A DNA stretch of 64,000 bases from Brevifilum sp029548365 (GCA_035376985.1 DAOSSA010000004.1:1-64000); one strand, 5' to 3'. Shown: positions 31,300 through 40,623, counted from the first letter of the stretch. Notes: a model not told the origin generated them from the letters alone. Numbers and translations: made by a program.

Positions 31300-31893
31300 T
31301 TATGCTTCAGATTGTTCCGCTTCGTCTTCAACCTCATCTGGCAGGATTTCTTCGAGGTCAACCGGTTCCTCTTCGTCCTCAAGCGCTGGTTCTGCTTCGC
31401 CGTGAACTTCTTCTTCCTCTGAGGTCGGTGTTTTCGGAACCGGCAGTTCGCCTTCACGATGAACGATCACGGTGATTTCGGGGACGAGGTCCATGGTCAA
31501 ATGAATCGGAATGGTGTAAGCACCAATTTGGCGGATGGGTTCTGTCTCGACCTGGCGCCGTTCCAGTTCAATTTGGAAGTTGGCGAAAATGGCTTTGACA
31601 ATCTCATCGTTGCTTACAGAACCGTAGAGCCGCCCGGTTTCACTGGCTTTTACGGGGAAAGCGAGGGTCTTACCGCTAAGGACTTCAGAAACTGCACTTA
31701 ATTCCTCATTGAGCGCTGCGCGCCGTTCAGTGGCTTTAACTCTGATGCGTTCTGCTTGCTGCAACGCGCCTTTTGATGCTGGAATGGCCAAACCCTGGGG
31801 GATCAGGTAATTGCGCCCATAACCTGCGGCGACTTTTTTAATCTCACCTGCCCGTCCTAATTTATAAACGTCTTTGATCAATACAACTTTCAT
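31300..31893 (-). CDS. rplI: 50S ribosomal protein L9 with long acidic C-terminal tail
   Basis: 197 residues; L9 is normally about 150. The N-terminal domain (MKVVLIKDVYKLGRAGEIKKVAAGYGRNYLIPQ in part) and the connecting helix are standard, and the C-terminal domain ends near residue 150. The remaining ~48 residues are almost all Glu, Asp, Pro and Ala with no basic residue cluster. The start is the ATG before the conserved KVVLIKD; a longer upstream frame has no L9 similarity. Single-gene transcript ended by a strong terminator. rpsR/ssb/rpsF are not adjacent. Confidence 0.93.
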   Translation of the reverse strand: MKVVLIKDVYKLGRAGEIKKVAAGYGRNYLIPQGLAIPASKGALQQAERIRVKATERRAALNEELSAVSEVLSGKTLAFPVKASETGRLYGSVSNDEIVKAIFANFQIELERRQVETEPIRQIGAYTIPIHLTMDLVPEITVIVHREGELPVPKTPTSEEEEVHGEAEPALEDEEEPVDLEEILPDEVEDEAEQSEA

Positions 31894-32075
31894 TTTATGC
31901 AAGCCCTTTCGTTTATCTAAATGATGTCTTGCTCGAAGGGTACAACGAACAAGCCAAGGAATTTTACTCGAAATACAAATTAACAGCAACAGGTTGATGA
32001 GTAAAAACAGACAAAATTCAGCACATGGTTTCGGGTATACTAGTGAAAAGCTACAATTACTGGCATGAGGTGCGT

Positions 32076-33728
32076 ATGGCAATCGAACAAGAGAAACAAC
32101 GATGGGAAAATGAAGTGTATCATCCGCTGATCAAACGCTTCCCCGAACGAAAGGAAGGCTTCACAACATCCTCCGGCATTGAAATACCGCCAATCCTGTT
32201 GCCGCCTGAAAAACAGGAGTATATGGAAGATTTGGGCTTTCCTGGTGAGTATCCGTATACGCGCGGCGTCCAGCCGACGATGTATCGTGGTCGATACTGG
32301 ACCATGCGGCAATACGCGGGATATGCCACCGCTGAGGAATCGAATCAACGTTACCGCTATTTGTTGGACCAGGGACAGACCGGCCTGTCTGTGGCTTTTG
32401 ACCTTCCGACACAAATTGGCTATGATGCCGATGATGCGATGGCGCTGGGCGAGGTAGGGAAAGTGGGCGTTTCGATTTCATCGGTGCGGGACATGGAGAC
32501 CCTGTTCAAGGACATCCCTTTGGATAAGGTTTCAACCAGTATGACGATTAATGCGCCTGCTTCTATTTTGCTGGCCTTTTATATCGCCGTGGCAAAAAAG
32601 CAGGGTGTTGCGTTGAATACATTAAGGGGAACGATTCAAAACGACATCCTCAAGGAATATGTGGCGCGGGGGACGTATATCTTTCCACCCGAGCCTTCGA
32701 TGCGTTTGATCACAGATGTGTTTCGGTTCTGCAAAGATCAGATTCCGTCCTGGAATACCATCAGCATTTCGGGTTACCATATTCGGGAAGCGGGGTCCAC
32801 CGCAGCACAAGAGGTCGCATTCACGCTGGCAAATGCTATCGCTTATATCCAGGCAGCGATTGATGCGGGATTAGAGGTCGATGAATTCGGCAACCAGCTC
32901 TCATTTTTCTTTAACGCACACAATGATTTTTTTGAAGAAATTGCAAAATTCCGGGCTGCCCGGCGGCTGTATGCCCGAATCATGAGAGAACGATTTCACG
33001 CGCAAGATGATAAAACCTGCCGAATGCGGTTCCACACCCAAACCGCAGGCTCAACATTAACGGCTCATCAGCCTGAAAACAACGTGGTCAGAGTGACATT
33101 GCAAGCGCTGGCGGCTGTGTTGGGCGGGACGCAATCGCTGCATACGAACAGCATGGACGAGGCGCTGTGGCTGCCAACAGAAAAATCAGTCCGGGTTGCG
33201 CTGCGAACCCAGCAGATCATCGCCAACGAATCGGGCGTTGCCGACAGTGTGGACCCAATGGCAGGATCTTATTTAATTGAAGCATTGACAGACCAGATAG
33301 AGGCGATTGCCCGTGACTACATCGAAAAAATTGATGCCCTGGGCGGTGCGCTGCAGTCCATCAATTCTGGCTTCATGCAAAATGAAATCCTGGATGCAGC
33401 CTACCGGGCTCAACGTGCGATTGAAACAGGCGAACAGATCGTGGTGGGCGTGAATGAGTTTCAGGTCGATGAGGTGATCGAACTAGAGGCATTGTCCGTG
33501 GACCCGAAAGTTGAAGAAAATCAAAAGAGGCAACTGGCTGAGTTACGGGCTTCTCGGGACAACGAAACCGTCAGCGCTCTGTTGGGAAAGCTGGAATCTG
33601 CTGCCCGCAGTGATGAACCACTGATGCCTGTATTTATTGAGTGCGCGGAAAATGAAGTCACCCTGGGCGAGATTTGCAGTATATTGCGCGCGGTGTGGGG
33701 ACAGTACCAACCGCCGACTTTTATCTGA
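32076..33728 (+). CDS. Methylmalonyl-CoA mutase family, large (catalytic) subunit
   Basis: 550-residue TIM-barrel acyl-CoA mutase that interconverts methylmalonyl-CoA and succinyl-CoA using adenosylcobalamin. LPPEKQEYMEDLGFPGEYPYTRGVQPTMYRGRYWTMRQYAG (partly shown) includes the CoA and substrate residues (Tyr, Arg). The B12-binding DxHxxG domain is absent, so this is the split type and the small subunit must be encoded elsewhere. GAGG five bases upstream fixes ATG at 32076. The epimerase gene follows after 14 bases; sucCD lies 25 kb away. Other acyl-CoA mutases (isobutyryl, ethylmalonyl) are possible, but the adjacent epimerase favours methylmalonyl-CoA. Confidence 0.88.
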   Translation: MAIEQEKQRWENEVYHPLIKRFPERKEGFTTSSGIEIPPILLPPEKQEYMEDLGFPGEYPYTRGVQPTMYRGRYWTMRQYAGYATAEESNQRYRYLLDQGQTGLSVAFDLPTQIGYDADDAMALGEVGKVGVSISSVRDMETLFKDIPLDKVSTSMTINAPASILLAFYIAVAKKQGVALNTLRGTIQNDILKEYVARGTYIFPPEPSMRLITDVFRFCKDQIPSWNTISISGYHIREAGSTAAQEVAFTLANAIAYIQAAIDAGLEVDEFGNQLSFFFNAHNDFFEEIAKFRAARRLYARIMRERFHAQDDKTCRMRFHTQTAGSTLTAHQPENNVVRVTLQALAAVLGGTQSLHTNSMDEALWLPTEKSVRVALRTQQIIANESGVADSVDPMAGSYLIEALTDQIEAIARDYIEKIDALGGALQSINSGFMQNEILDAAYRAQRAIETGEQIVVGVNEFQVDEVIELEALSVDPKVEENQKRQLAELRASRDNETVSALLGKLESAARSDEPLMPVFIECAENEVTLGEICSILRAVWGQYQPPTFI

Positions 33729-33742
33729 AAGAGAGAAAAACC

Positions 33743-34150
33743 ATGGCAAAAATAATAAAGATCAATCATGTTGCCATTGTTGTAAGAGATATCGAAGAAT
33801 CACTGATGTTTTGGCGCGATCAGCTCGGCTTAAAGCTGGATCATGTGGAAGACGTGCCTTCACAGGCATCGATGGTGGCCTTTATTCCGGTGGGCGAAGG
33901 TGAAATCGAATTGGTCCAGCCTACGGATATGGACACCGGGTTGGGAAAATACCTTGAAAAGCGGGGCGAGGGCATGCATCACCTGTGCATCGAGGTTGAT
34001 GATATCGATGAGATGCTTGCCGACCTCAAGGCTAAGGGTGTGCAGTTAATTGATGAAGTCGCCCGAGACTTGCCAGGTCGCCGAATGGCATTTATTCATC
34101 CCAAGGCCGCCAATGGCGTTCTGGTTGAACTTTATGAAATTGTAGAATAA
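33743..34150 (+). CDS. mce: Methylmalonyl-CoA epimerase
   Basis: 135-residue vicinal-oxygen-chelate enzyme that racemises C2 of methylmalonyl-CoA. KINHVAIVVRDIEESLMFWRDQLG holds the first metal His, IELVQPTD the Glu/Gln, and GMHHLCIEVDDI the second His; HPKAANGVLVELYE ends with the metal Glu. GAGAG upstream of ATG 33743. In operon with the mutase large subunit, giving a propionate/succinate interconversion module. Confidence 0.9.
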   Translation: MAKIIKINHVAIVVRDIEESLMFWRDQLGLKLDHVEDVPSQASMVAFIPVGEGEIELVQPTDMDTGLGKYLEKRGEGMHHLCIEVDDIDEMLADLKAKGVQLIDEVARDLPGRRMAFIHPKAANGVLVELYEIVE

Positions 34151-34179
34151 ACCATATAATACGAGAAAAGGAATACTCT

Positions 34180-34707
34180 ATGTCACAAGCCCAAAAACGT
34201 TGGTCCAACCCGCCTGGGATGATCTTGAATGAGGAGAAAATTTACCACGCTGTGCTGCACACCGATAAAGGTGATCTGATGATCAAATTATTCAGTGACC
34301 TCACCCCACATACAGTGAACAATTTTGTGTTTCTCTCAAAAGCCGGGTATTACAACGGCGTGATCTTTCACCGCGTGATTGATGACTTTATGGCTCAGAC
34401 GGGCGACCCGACGGGTACAGGCAGGGGCGGTCCTGGTTACAGCTTTGAGGATGAGTTTCACCCAGACCTGATACACGATCGACCCGGGATTGTGTCCATG
34501 GCTAATGCCGGTCAGAACACCAACGGTTCCCAATTTTTCATCACCCATGTGCCGACACCCTGGCTGGATGGGAAACACAGCGTCTTTGGGGAGCTTGTGG
34601 AGGGCCTGGACGTGCTGTTTTCTATCCCACAACGTGACCCCATGCGTCCGGAATATCCAGGTGTAAAAATTAATACGATTGAAATCATTGAGTCAGACCG
34701 CGAATAA
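34180..34707 (+). CDS. Cyclophilin-type peptidyl-prolyl isomerase
   Basis: 175-residue cytoplasmic PPIase that speeds proline cis-trans isomerisation. Cyclophilin core signatures: TVNNFVFLSKAGYYNGVIFHRVI (catalytic Arg in FHRV), MAQTGDPTGTGRGGPGY, MANAGQNTNGSQFFIT and WLDGKHSVFGELVEG. No signal peptide. A TATAAT (34155-34160) lies before AAAGGA, so it may have its own promoter as well as reading from the mutase operon. Confidence 0.93.
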   Translation: MSQAQKRWSNPPGMILNEEKIYHAVLHTDKGDLMIKLFSDLTPHTVNNFVFLSKAGYYNGVIFHRVIDDFMAQTGDPTGTGRGGPGYSFEDEFHPDLIHDRPGIVSMANAGQNTNGSQFFITHVPTPWLDGKHSVFGELVEGLDVLFSIPQRDPMRPEYPGVKINTIEIIESDRE

Positions 34708-34717
34708 CCTGCCCGAA

Positions 34718-35329
34718 TCAGGTGTGCAGGATGATTGTGTCTATGATCAGCAGCGCTGCCCTGGTGAAGTAATCCAGCGGCAACGAAGGCATTGATCCGG
34801 GTGACCTGGCTGCCTGTTCAGGCAAAGCAGGCAGGTGAATAAAACCTGCGCTGATGCGCTTGTTCTGAGCAGCAACCCAATGCATCAGGGCATAAAAAAC
34901 CTGGTTGCATAAATACGCGCCCGCGCTGAGAGAAATTTCTGTGGGAATCTCCTCGTCAACCAGTGTAGATAAAAGCTGCTCAACAGGAAGGGTGCTGAAA
35001 TAAGCAGCCGGACCGTTGGGATCGATGGGCTGATTGGTGACGGTCACCCCGGCGTTATCTGCGATTGAAAAATCCATCAGGTTGATAGCCACCCGCTCCA
35101 GCGAGATTTTTGTTCTGTTGGCAGCTAAACCAAAGGCCAGTATGGCGTCCGGCTGGTTGTCTGCAAGCAGCGATAGCAATCTCTCGGGCCCCAGGAGATG
35201 GTGAACTGGCAAAATCCCTTTTACAAGCTGAACATCAAGGTATTGGGCAGGCAAGCTTTCAACCAGCAGTTGGCTGGGGTTAACGGGGTGTTCATGAAAG
35301 GGTTCAAACCCTGTGATCAGAAATTTCAT
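34718..35329 (-). CDS. pcp: Pyroglutamyl-peptidase I
   Basis: 203-residue cysteine peptidase (family C15) that removes N-terminal pyroglutamate. N-terminal LITGFEPFHEHPVNPSQ; catalytic Glu region (ISLERVAINLMDFSIADN); catalytic Cys in AGAYLCNQVFY; His in FIHLPALPEQ. Length is normal. ATG has GGAGG seven bases upstream. Convergent with the cyclophilin gene, 10 bases apart, with no visible terminator between. Confidence 0.92.
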   Translation of the reverse strand: MKFLITGFEPFHEHPVNPSQLLVESLPAQYLDVQLVKGILPVHHLLGPERLLSLLADNQPDAILAFGLAANRTKISLERVAINLMDFSIADNAGVTVTNQPIDPNGPAAYFSTLPVEQLLSTLVDEEIPTEISLSAGAYLCNQVFYALMHWVAAQNKRISAGFIHLPALPEQAARSPGSMPSLPLDYFTRAALLIIDTIILHT

Positions 35330-35620
35330 ATTACGCCTCCTGGCTTGATCATCTTCTTGCCTTATGCGGAAGGGTCGCGATCTCGCGAGCTCATTGCCGG
35401 GGAATGAGCGAGAAATTCCCAGCCAGCTTTGTCCGGCGAGGTTACCCTGATGACGACCCGGTTTTGTTTTGGGTTGATTATAGCACTCATTTTTCCAGGC
35501 AAGCTTTACAGGGCTTTTCTAAGGTGAATAACAGGGTGATTTTCTTATCTTCATGGCTTGCCTGTGATATAATTTTTTTGTAAATTAATCGTTTGTGATA
35601 TTCTGACAGGAGAAAATGAT
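35330..35620. other. Intergenic region upstream of ssnA
   Basis: About 290 bases between divergent genes. It holds the extended -10 promoter at 35565-35573. No ORF or clear hairpin is seen in the rest; a Fur- or regulator-type dyad is not obvious. Confidence 0.4.
35565..35573 (+). promoter_or_regulatory. Extended -10 promoter of the ssnA-F420-hydroxylase gene run
   Basis: TGATATAAT (TGn-TATAAT). The start codon is 48 bases downstream and has AGGAG as SD. No strong -35. Confidence 0.55.
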
Positions 35621-36976
35621 ATGCTGATCACCAATGGGAAACTGATACCATGGGGTTCTGAATATCAGGTCATGCCCGAGGGCTGGGGTCTTCTGATCCG
35701 CGATGGTGTGATTCAGAAGATTGCACCTCAAAATGAACTGATTAAGGATTATCCCGAAGAAGAAATTTTAGATGCCGGGGGTCAATACGTGATGCCGGGA
35801 AATATCTGCGCCCACACCCATTTTTACGGCGCTTTTTCACGCGGTTTGGGCATTCCTGGGGAGCCCGCCAGCACCTTTACGGAGATTCTGGAAAAACTCT
35901 GGTGGAATCTCGATAAAGCTCTGGATGAAGATGGCGTCCGCTATTCAGCACTGGTGTGTCTGGTGGATGCGATTAAGCACGGTACCACAACGTTAATTGA
36001 CCACCATGCCTCACCCACTGCGATTGATGGCTCATTGGATATCATCGCTGAGACGATAAACCAGGCTGGTCTGCGGGCATCCCTGTGTTACGAGGTCACC
36101 GATCGGGATGGGGCTGAAAAATCCGAGCAAGGTTTGCAAGAAAACCTGCGCTTTGTTAAGCGAATCCAGAATAGGGACCCGCAGGATTCGCTGCTGCGGG
36201 CGCATTTTGGCCTACACGCCAGCCTGACCCTGTCGGATGAAACCCTGTCTCGCGCGGAAGAACTTTGCCCTGCGGGGATTGGATTCCACATCCATGCTGC
36301 TGAGGGAATGGCAGACCAGGTCTTTAGCCTTGAAACCTCGGGAAAGCGGGTTGTCCATCGCCTGGATCAATTTGGGATATTGCGGCCCGAATCAATTTTG
36401 GCGCATGGCGTGCATCTGGACCAGGGTGAAATTGAACGCCTGGCAGAAACGCAAACCTGGCTGACGCACCAACCCCGTTCGAATATGAACAATGCCGTTG
36501 GCGTGGCTCCGATTGAAGATATGCTGGACGCGGGCATGCGAGTTGGTATGGGAAATGATGGTTTTTCTAATACGATGTGGTTGGAATGGAAAGAGGCGTA
36601 CCTGCTGCACAAACTGTACCATCGCGATCCACAGCGGATGGGCGGTTACACCGTAACCAGGATCGCTGTTGACAACAACGCTGCGCTGGTGACTGAGCTG
36701 TTTGACGGCTTGCTGGTAGGCTGTATATCTGAGGGTGCCGCGGCTGATTTAATCTTCGTTGATTATCACCCCTTTACACCATTGACAGGCGGAAACCTGC
36801 CCTGGCATATCCTGTTTGGTTTCCAGGAAAGCATGGTCACAGCCACCATCGTCGCCGGTAAACCCCTGATGTACCAGCGACAGTTGATGACTCTTGATGA
36901 GGACGCGATCGCGGCCAGGGCGTTAGAAATTGCATCAGAGACCTGGAAACGGTTCGAAGAGATTGCTACCCAATAA
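35621..36976 (+). CDS. ssnA: SsnA-type amidohydrolase
   Basis: 451-residue metal-dependent amidohydrolase of the deaminase/chlorohydrolase class. AHTHFYGAFSRG carries the HxH metal pair, GIGFHIHAAEGMADQ the next His, LAHGVHLD another, and GMGNDGFSNTMW the metal Asp. The overall sequence (WGLLIRDG, GTTTLIDHHASP) fits SsnA, a protein that co-occurs with selenium-dependent molybdenum hydroxylases and purine catabolism; its substrate is not settled. SD AGGAG precedes ATG. It heads a same-strand run that includes F420 genes and two molybdenum hydroxylases. Confidence 0.8.
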   Translation: MLITNGKLIPWGSEYQVMPEGWGLLIRDGVIQKIAPQNELIKDYPEEEILDAGGQYVMPGNICAHTHFYGAFSRGLGIPGEPASTFTEILEKLWWNLDKALDEDGVRYSALVCLVDAIKHGTTTLIDHHASPTAIDGSLDIIAETINQAGLRASLCYEVTDRDGAEKSEQGLQENLRFVKRIQNRDPQDSLLRAHFGLHASLTLSDETLSRAEELCPAGIGFHIHAAEGMADQVFSLETSGKRVVHRLDQFGILRPESILAHGVHLDQGEIERLAETQTWLTHQPRSNMNNAVGVAPIEDMLDAGMRVGMGNDGFSNTMWLEWKEAYLLHKLYHRDPQRMGGYTVTRIAVDNNAALVTELFDGLLVGCISEGAAADLIFVDYHPFTPLTGGNLPWHILFGFQESMVTATIVAGKPLMYQRQLMTLDEDAIAARALEIASETWKRFEEIATQ

Positions 36977-37014
36977 GCCTTTACCGGTTGAAAACAGAAG
37001 ATAAGGAATACAGC

Positions 37015-37701
37015 ATGGTTGATGAGACAAAACAATTGTATACACTCGGCATCGTTGGCGGGACAGGGAAAGAAGGCAAAGGTTTAGCTTACCGCTGGTT
37101 AAAAGCTGGGCATAAAGTCATTATCGGCTCACGCAACTTTGAAAAAGCTCAGAAAGCAGTCGTAGAGCTGACTGAATTCATGGGCTATACCCCAGAAGGA
37201 CTGAGCGGTATGGATAACAGGGCTGCCGTAGAAGCCTGTGACATTGCAGTGATAACCGTACCCTATGCCGGGCACAAATCTACCCTGGAAGATTTAAAAG
37301 ATGCCTTGCAGGGCAAAATTGTGATGGACGTTGTTGTCCCGCTTGTACCGCCGAAAGTTTCTAAGGTGCAAATGCCTGAATCGGGTTCTGCAGCGCAGGA
37401 AGCCCAGGCAATCTTAGGAGACGCGTGCCAGGTTGTGGATGCTTTTCAAAATATTTCTCATGAAAGGCTGTTGGGAGAGGGCGATACGGATTGTGATGTT
37501 TTGGTGTGCGGAAAAAGTAAGGCCGCGCGCGAGGTCGTGATCGGGTTGGTGGCTGATACCGGATTGAAGGGGTGGGACGCCGGACCGATTGAAAATGCGG
37601 TTGTTGTGGAAGGATTAACCTCGGTATTGATCGGTCTTAACCAGCAATACAAGGTGCATGTTGCCGGCATTCGCATCACCGGAATTTCTGATCAAACATA
37701 A
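37015..37701 (+). CDS. npdG: NADPH-dependent F420 reductase
   Basis: 228-residue Rossmann enzyme that moves hydride between NADP(H) and coenzyme F420. GIVGGTGKEGKGLAYRWLKAGHKVIIGSRNFEKA is the nucleotide site, with SRNFEKA reading the NADP 2'-phosphate; ITVPYAGH and VVDAFQNISHERL are also typical. AAGGA eight bases before ATG 37015 selects this start over an upstream one. First F420 gene, one base before cofE. Confidence 0.9.
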   Translation: MVDETKQLYTLGIVGGTGKEGKGLAYRWLKAGHKVIIGSRNFEKAQKAVVELTEFMGYTPEGLSGMDNRAAVEACDIAVITVPYAGHKSTLEDLKDALQGKIVMDVVVPLVPPKVSKVQMPESGSAAQEAQAILGDACQVVDAFQNISHERLLGEGDTDCDVLVCGKSKAAREVVIGLVADTGLKGWDAGPIENAVVVEGLTSVLIGLNQQYKVHVAGIRITGISDQT

Positions 37702-37702
37702 G

Positions 37703-38470
37703 ATGGGACTGAACCTGATCCCATTAGAAGGCTTTCCCCTGGTCAAGCCCGGGGATGACCTGGCGAGTCTGGTTGTAGAAGTTTTGGCAAAGAACGGCTT
37801 TTCGCTGCAAGACGGTGACATCGTGGTACTTGCGCAGAAGATTGTTTCCAAGGCAGAGGGCCGCCTGGTCAACCTGACAACAGTCGATCCCTCAGAAGCT
37901 GCGCTGGATTATGCACACATCACTGGAAAAGACCCGCGTTTGGTCGAGTTGATTCTGTCGGAATGCCGGGAGGTCGTACGTGTCCGCCAGGGATTGATGA
38001 TTGTCGAGCATCGCCTGGGTTTCATCAGCGCCAATGCGGGCATTGATCATTCGAATGTTTCCGGTCCCTGGGGTGAGCCCAAAGATTGGGTTCTATTATT
38101 GCCTGAAGACCCGGATGCTTCAGCAGCGCACCTTCGGGCGCAATTGCAGGCTCGCTATGCTTGCCGCCTGGGCGTCTTGATCATTGATTCGCACGGGCGC
38201 GCCTGGCGTAATGGAACCATCGGGATGACGATTGGATTATCCGGGCTGCCGGGCCTGATCGATTTGCGCGGACAAGAGGACTTGTTTGATTTCCGCTTGC
38301 GGGTTACGCAGGTGGCTGCCAGTGATGAATTAGCAGCAGGCGCATCGCTGATGATGGGGCAGGCTCGGGAGGGGACTCCGGTAGTGCTGGCGAGAGGATT
38401 CCCATACCCGCTGCGTGAGGCATCGCTGTCTGAGTTGATCCGGAACAAGGAATTCGACCTGTTTAGATGA
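37703..38470 (+). CDS. cofE: Coenzyme F420-0:L-glutamate ligase
   Basis: 255-residue GTP-dependent ligase that adds the glutamate tail to F420-0. Family motifs: DGDIVVLAQKIVSKAEGRLVNL, GFISANAGIDHSNV, LGVLIIDSHGRAWRNGTIGMTIG. The single-domain form lacks the FbiB C-terminal nitroreductase domain. Starts one base after npdG stops, so translation is coupled. Completes the cofE-cofD-cofC set in this operon; the FO synthase genes (cofG/cofH) are not in the window. Confidence 0.93.
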   Translation: MGLNLIPLEGFPLVKPGDDLASLVVEVLAKNGFSLQDGDIVVLAQKIVSKAEGRLVNLTTVDPSEAALDYAHITGKDPRLVELILSECREVVRVRQGLMIVEHRLGFISANAGIDHSNVSGPWGEPKDWVLLLPEDPDASAAHLRAQLQARYACRLGVLIIDSHGRAWRNGTIGMTIGLSGLPGLIDLRGQEDLFDFRLRVTQVAASDELAAGASLMMGQAREGTPVVLARGFPYPLREASLSELIRNKEFDLFR

Positions 38471-38477
38471 GGCTTTG

Positions 38478-39032
38478 ATGTACGCCATAATCAGCGAGTT
38501 AGATCAAGAATCTTCGGTCGTCGTCAAAGACCTGTGGGGCAGGTTGCGGGAGGCTTGCGGACTGATGGCAATTTATGAGCTCCCGACGCCGCACTTTACC
38601 TGGTTTGTTGCTGAAAACCTGGATGTTCCTGCCATTGAGGACATTCTGGCTGAACTTTCCGCCAGCACCTGTCTGTTAACCAGCTATGTATTTGGCTTCG
38701 GTATTTTTTCTGGAGAAAGGCCGGTTTTTTATCTACCTTTGGTCAAATCGCAGGCGATGATAGATCTTCACAATGAAATTTGGCGCCGATCGATTGAGCA
38801 TAGTGAGCAACCCAATCCATACCTTTCACCTTCTTTCTGGATGCCGCATATCACCCTGGCAATTAATGATATAACTCGGGAAAGCCTGGCATGTGCTCTT
38901 GAATCGGTTGCCTTTGACGCGGTGGAAATGGAAGTTTCTGGGAGTAACTTGATCGTTGTATCACAGAGCGATGCCTCATCAACGATGACTTATAAACGAT
39001 TTTATTTTAAGAGTTACGGGAGCGTATTTTGA
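38478..39032 (+). CDS. 2H phosphoesterase (2'-5' RNA ligase superfamily)
   Basis: 184 residues. Two HxT motifs mark the 2H fold: PHFTWF near residue 45 and PHITLA near residue 128. Such enzymes cleave or join 2'-5' or cyclic phosphodiester bonds. GAGG five bases upstream selects ATG 38478. It lies between cofE and cofD and its stop overlaps the cofD start, so it belongs to the F420 operon. A role on an F420 phosphodiester intermediate or on a cyclic nucleotide is an inference from position only. Confidence 0.75.
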   Translation: MYAIISELDQESSVVVKDLWGRLREACGLMAIYELPTPHFTWFVAENLDVPAIEDILAELSASTCLLTSYVFGFGIFSGERPVFYLPLVKSQAMIDLHNEIWRRSIEHSEQPNPYLSPSFWMPHITLAINDITRESLACALESVAFDAVEMEVSGSNLIVVSQSDASSTMTYKRFYFKSYGSVF

Positions 39033-39973
39033 AAGTTGTCGCATTGACCGGTGGGGTGGGCGGCGCAAAGCTGGTCAATGGACTGGCAGCGCTGCTATCA
39101 CCGGAAGAGCTGAGTGTGATCGTCAATACTGGCGATGATTTTGACTGCTGGGGGTTGAGGGTCTGCCCTGACCTTGACACGGTGTGTTATACCCTGGCTG
39201 GTCTGGCCAACCCGAAGACGGGATGGGGACAGAAAGATGAAACCTGGGAAATTCTTGAAAAGGTTAGAAACTTGGGCGGGTCGACCTGGTTTAAAATCGG
39301 CGATAATGATTTGATAACCCACCTGAGGCGAACAGAGCTGCTCTCGGAAGGGAAAGCGCTTTCATCCGTGACACAGAATTTGTGCTCAACCTGGGGCGTA
39401 AAACTCCAGGTTCTTCCAATGAGCGACGATCCTGTTCGGACCATTGTCCATACTGCAGAACACGGTGCGCTGGCATTTCAACGCTATTTTGTTCAGTTGG
39501 CCTGTCAACCGGTCGTGCGTGCATTTGAATTTTGTGGGGCTGAGGTTGCGTCTCCCGCACCCGGCGCTCTTGCTTTGATTGATGAGGCTGATGTGGTCAT
39601 CTTCACGCCCTCCAACCCCTTTGTCAGTATTGACCCGATCCTGGCAATTCCCGGGTATCGTCAAGCGATCAAAAAGAAGCCCGTCATCGCTATTTCGCCC
39701 CTGGTGGGCGGAAAAGCAATAAAAGGCCCTACTGCGAAAATGTACCACGAGCTGGGAATTGTGCCTTCAGCCTCAGCAGTTGCCGGGCACTATCAGGGTT
39801 TACTGTGGGGGTTTGTTTTTGACACGCAGGACCGAACTGAATTGGAAAAAATTGAGCGTTGGCGTATAATTCCATTACTTACAAATACCTTTATGAAAGA
39901 TATTCAGGACCGCATTCGCTTGGCTGAAGAAGTGATAAAATTTTGCGAGTCGATCCTCACCAGGAGTTTTTAA
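39029..39973 (+). CDS. cofD: 2-phospho-L-lactate transferase
   Basis: 314-residue transferase that joins the phospholactyl (or phosphoenolpyruvyl) group to FO, giving F420-0 or its dehydro form. ALTGGVGGAKLVNGLA at the N-terminus, NTGDDFDCWGLRVCPDLDTVCYTLAG and PSNPFVSIDPILAIPG are diagnostic. TTG start with GGGAG six bases upstream, overlapping the stop of the 2H gene. Confidence 0.95.
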   Translation: MKVVALTGGVGGAKLVNGLAALLSPEELSVIVNTGDDFDCWGLRVCPDLDTVCYTLAGLANPKTGWGQKDETWEILEKVRNLGGSTWFKIGDNDLITHLRRTELLSEGKALSSVTQNLCSTWGVKLQVLPMSDDPVRTIVHTAEHGALAFQRYFVQLACQPVVRAFEFCGAEVASPAPGALALIDEADVVIFTPSNPFVSIDPILAIPGYRQAIKKKPVIAISPLVGGKAIKGPTAKMYHELGIVPSASAVAGHYQGLLWGFVFDTQDRTELEKIERWRIIPLLTNTFMKDIQDRIRLAEEVIKFCESILTRSF

Positions 39974-39977
39974 ATCC

Positions 39978-40592
39978 ATGAGTTTATGGACAATCGTTCC
40001 AGTTAAACCTTTACGACGCGGAAAATCGCGACTTTCGGAGATTCTCTCCGAAGATGAACGTTACCGACTTAATCATTACCTGTTATCCCATACCATTGAC
40101 ATATTATTACAGGTAGAAACAATCTCAGAGATCCTGGTAGTCAGTCGAGATTCCGATGTGCTGACAATTTCTCGAGAAAAGGGTGTGCGCACGGTGACAG
40201 AGAATGGCACACCAGAATTGAATAATGCATTGCGAAGAGCCTCTTTATTTTCAAAGCTGTTTGCAAATGAGGGTGTCCTCATTGTCCCGGCGGACTTACC
40301 CCTGATAACCTCTAAGGATGTTAGCGACTTTCTTGCACAGCGCAAAGAACCGCCGACCATGGTGATCAACCCTGATCGCCACCGGTTGGGTACAAATATG
40401 TTGTTCTTAAATCCGGCAGGTCTGATCAACTTTTCTTTCGGCACCGATTCTTTTGAATGCCATTGCAGATTGGCCAGGCAACAAGGTGCAGAGGTGATTG
40501 TTCATGAAAATCCACGCATCGCTTTAGACTTGGATGTTCCGGAGGATTATGAAATCCTCCAATCGAGCAATGTTTTACCAGTGCGACAGTAA
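39978..40592 (+). CDS. cofC: 2-phospho-L-lactate (or phosphoenolpyruvate) guanylyltransferase
   Basis: 204-residue nucleotidyltransferase that activates phospholactate or PEP with GTP for CofD. TIVPVKPLRRGKSRLSEIL is the nucleotide loop, VLIVPADLPLIT holds the metal Asp, and NPDRHRLGTNMLFL follows, all as in CofC/FbiD. Four bases after cofD. Which substrate (lactate-2-phosphate or PEP) is used cannot be told by eye. Confidence 0.93.
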   Translation: MSLWTIVPVKPLRRGKSRLSEILSEDERYRLNHYLLSHTIDILLQVETISEILVVSRDSDVLTISREKGVRTVTENGTPELNNALRRASLFSKLFANEGVLIVPADLPLITSKDVSDFLAQRKEPPTMVINPDRHRLGTNMLFLNPAGLINFSFGTDSFECHCRLARQQGAEVIVHENPRIALDLDVPEDYEILQSSNVLPVRQ

Positions 40593-40623
40593 ATGGTTAA
40601 TAAATTAGTGGAAAAGGAAAAAA

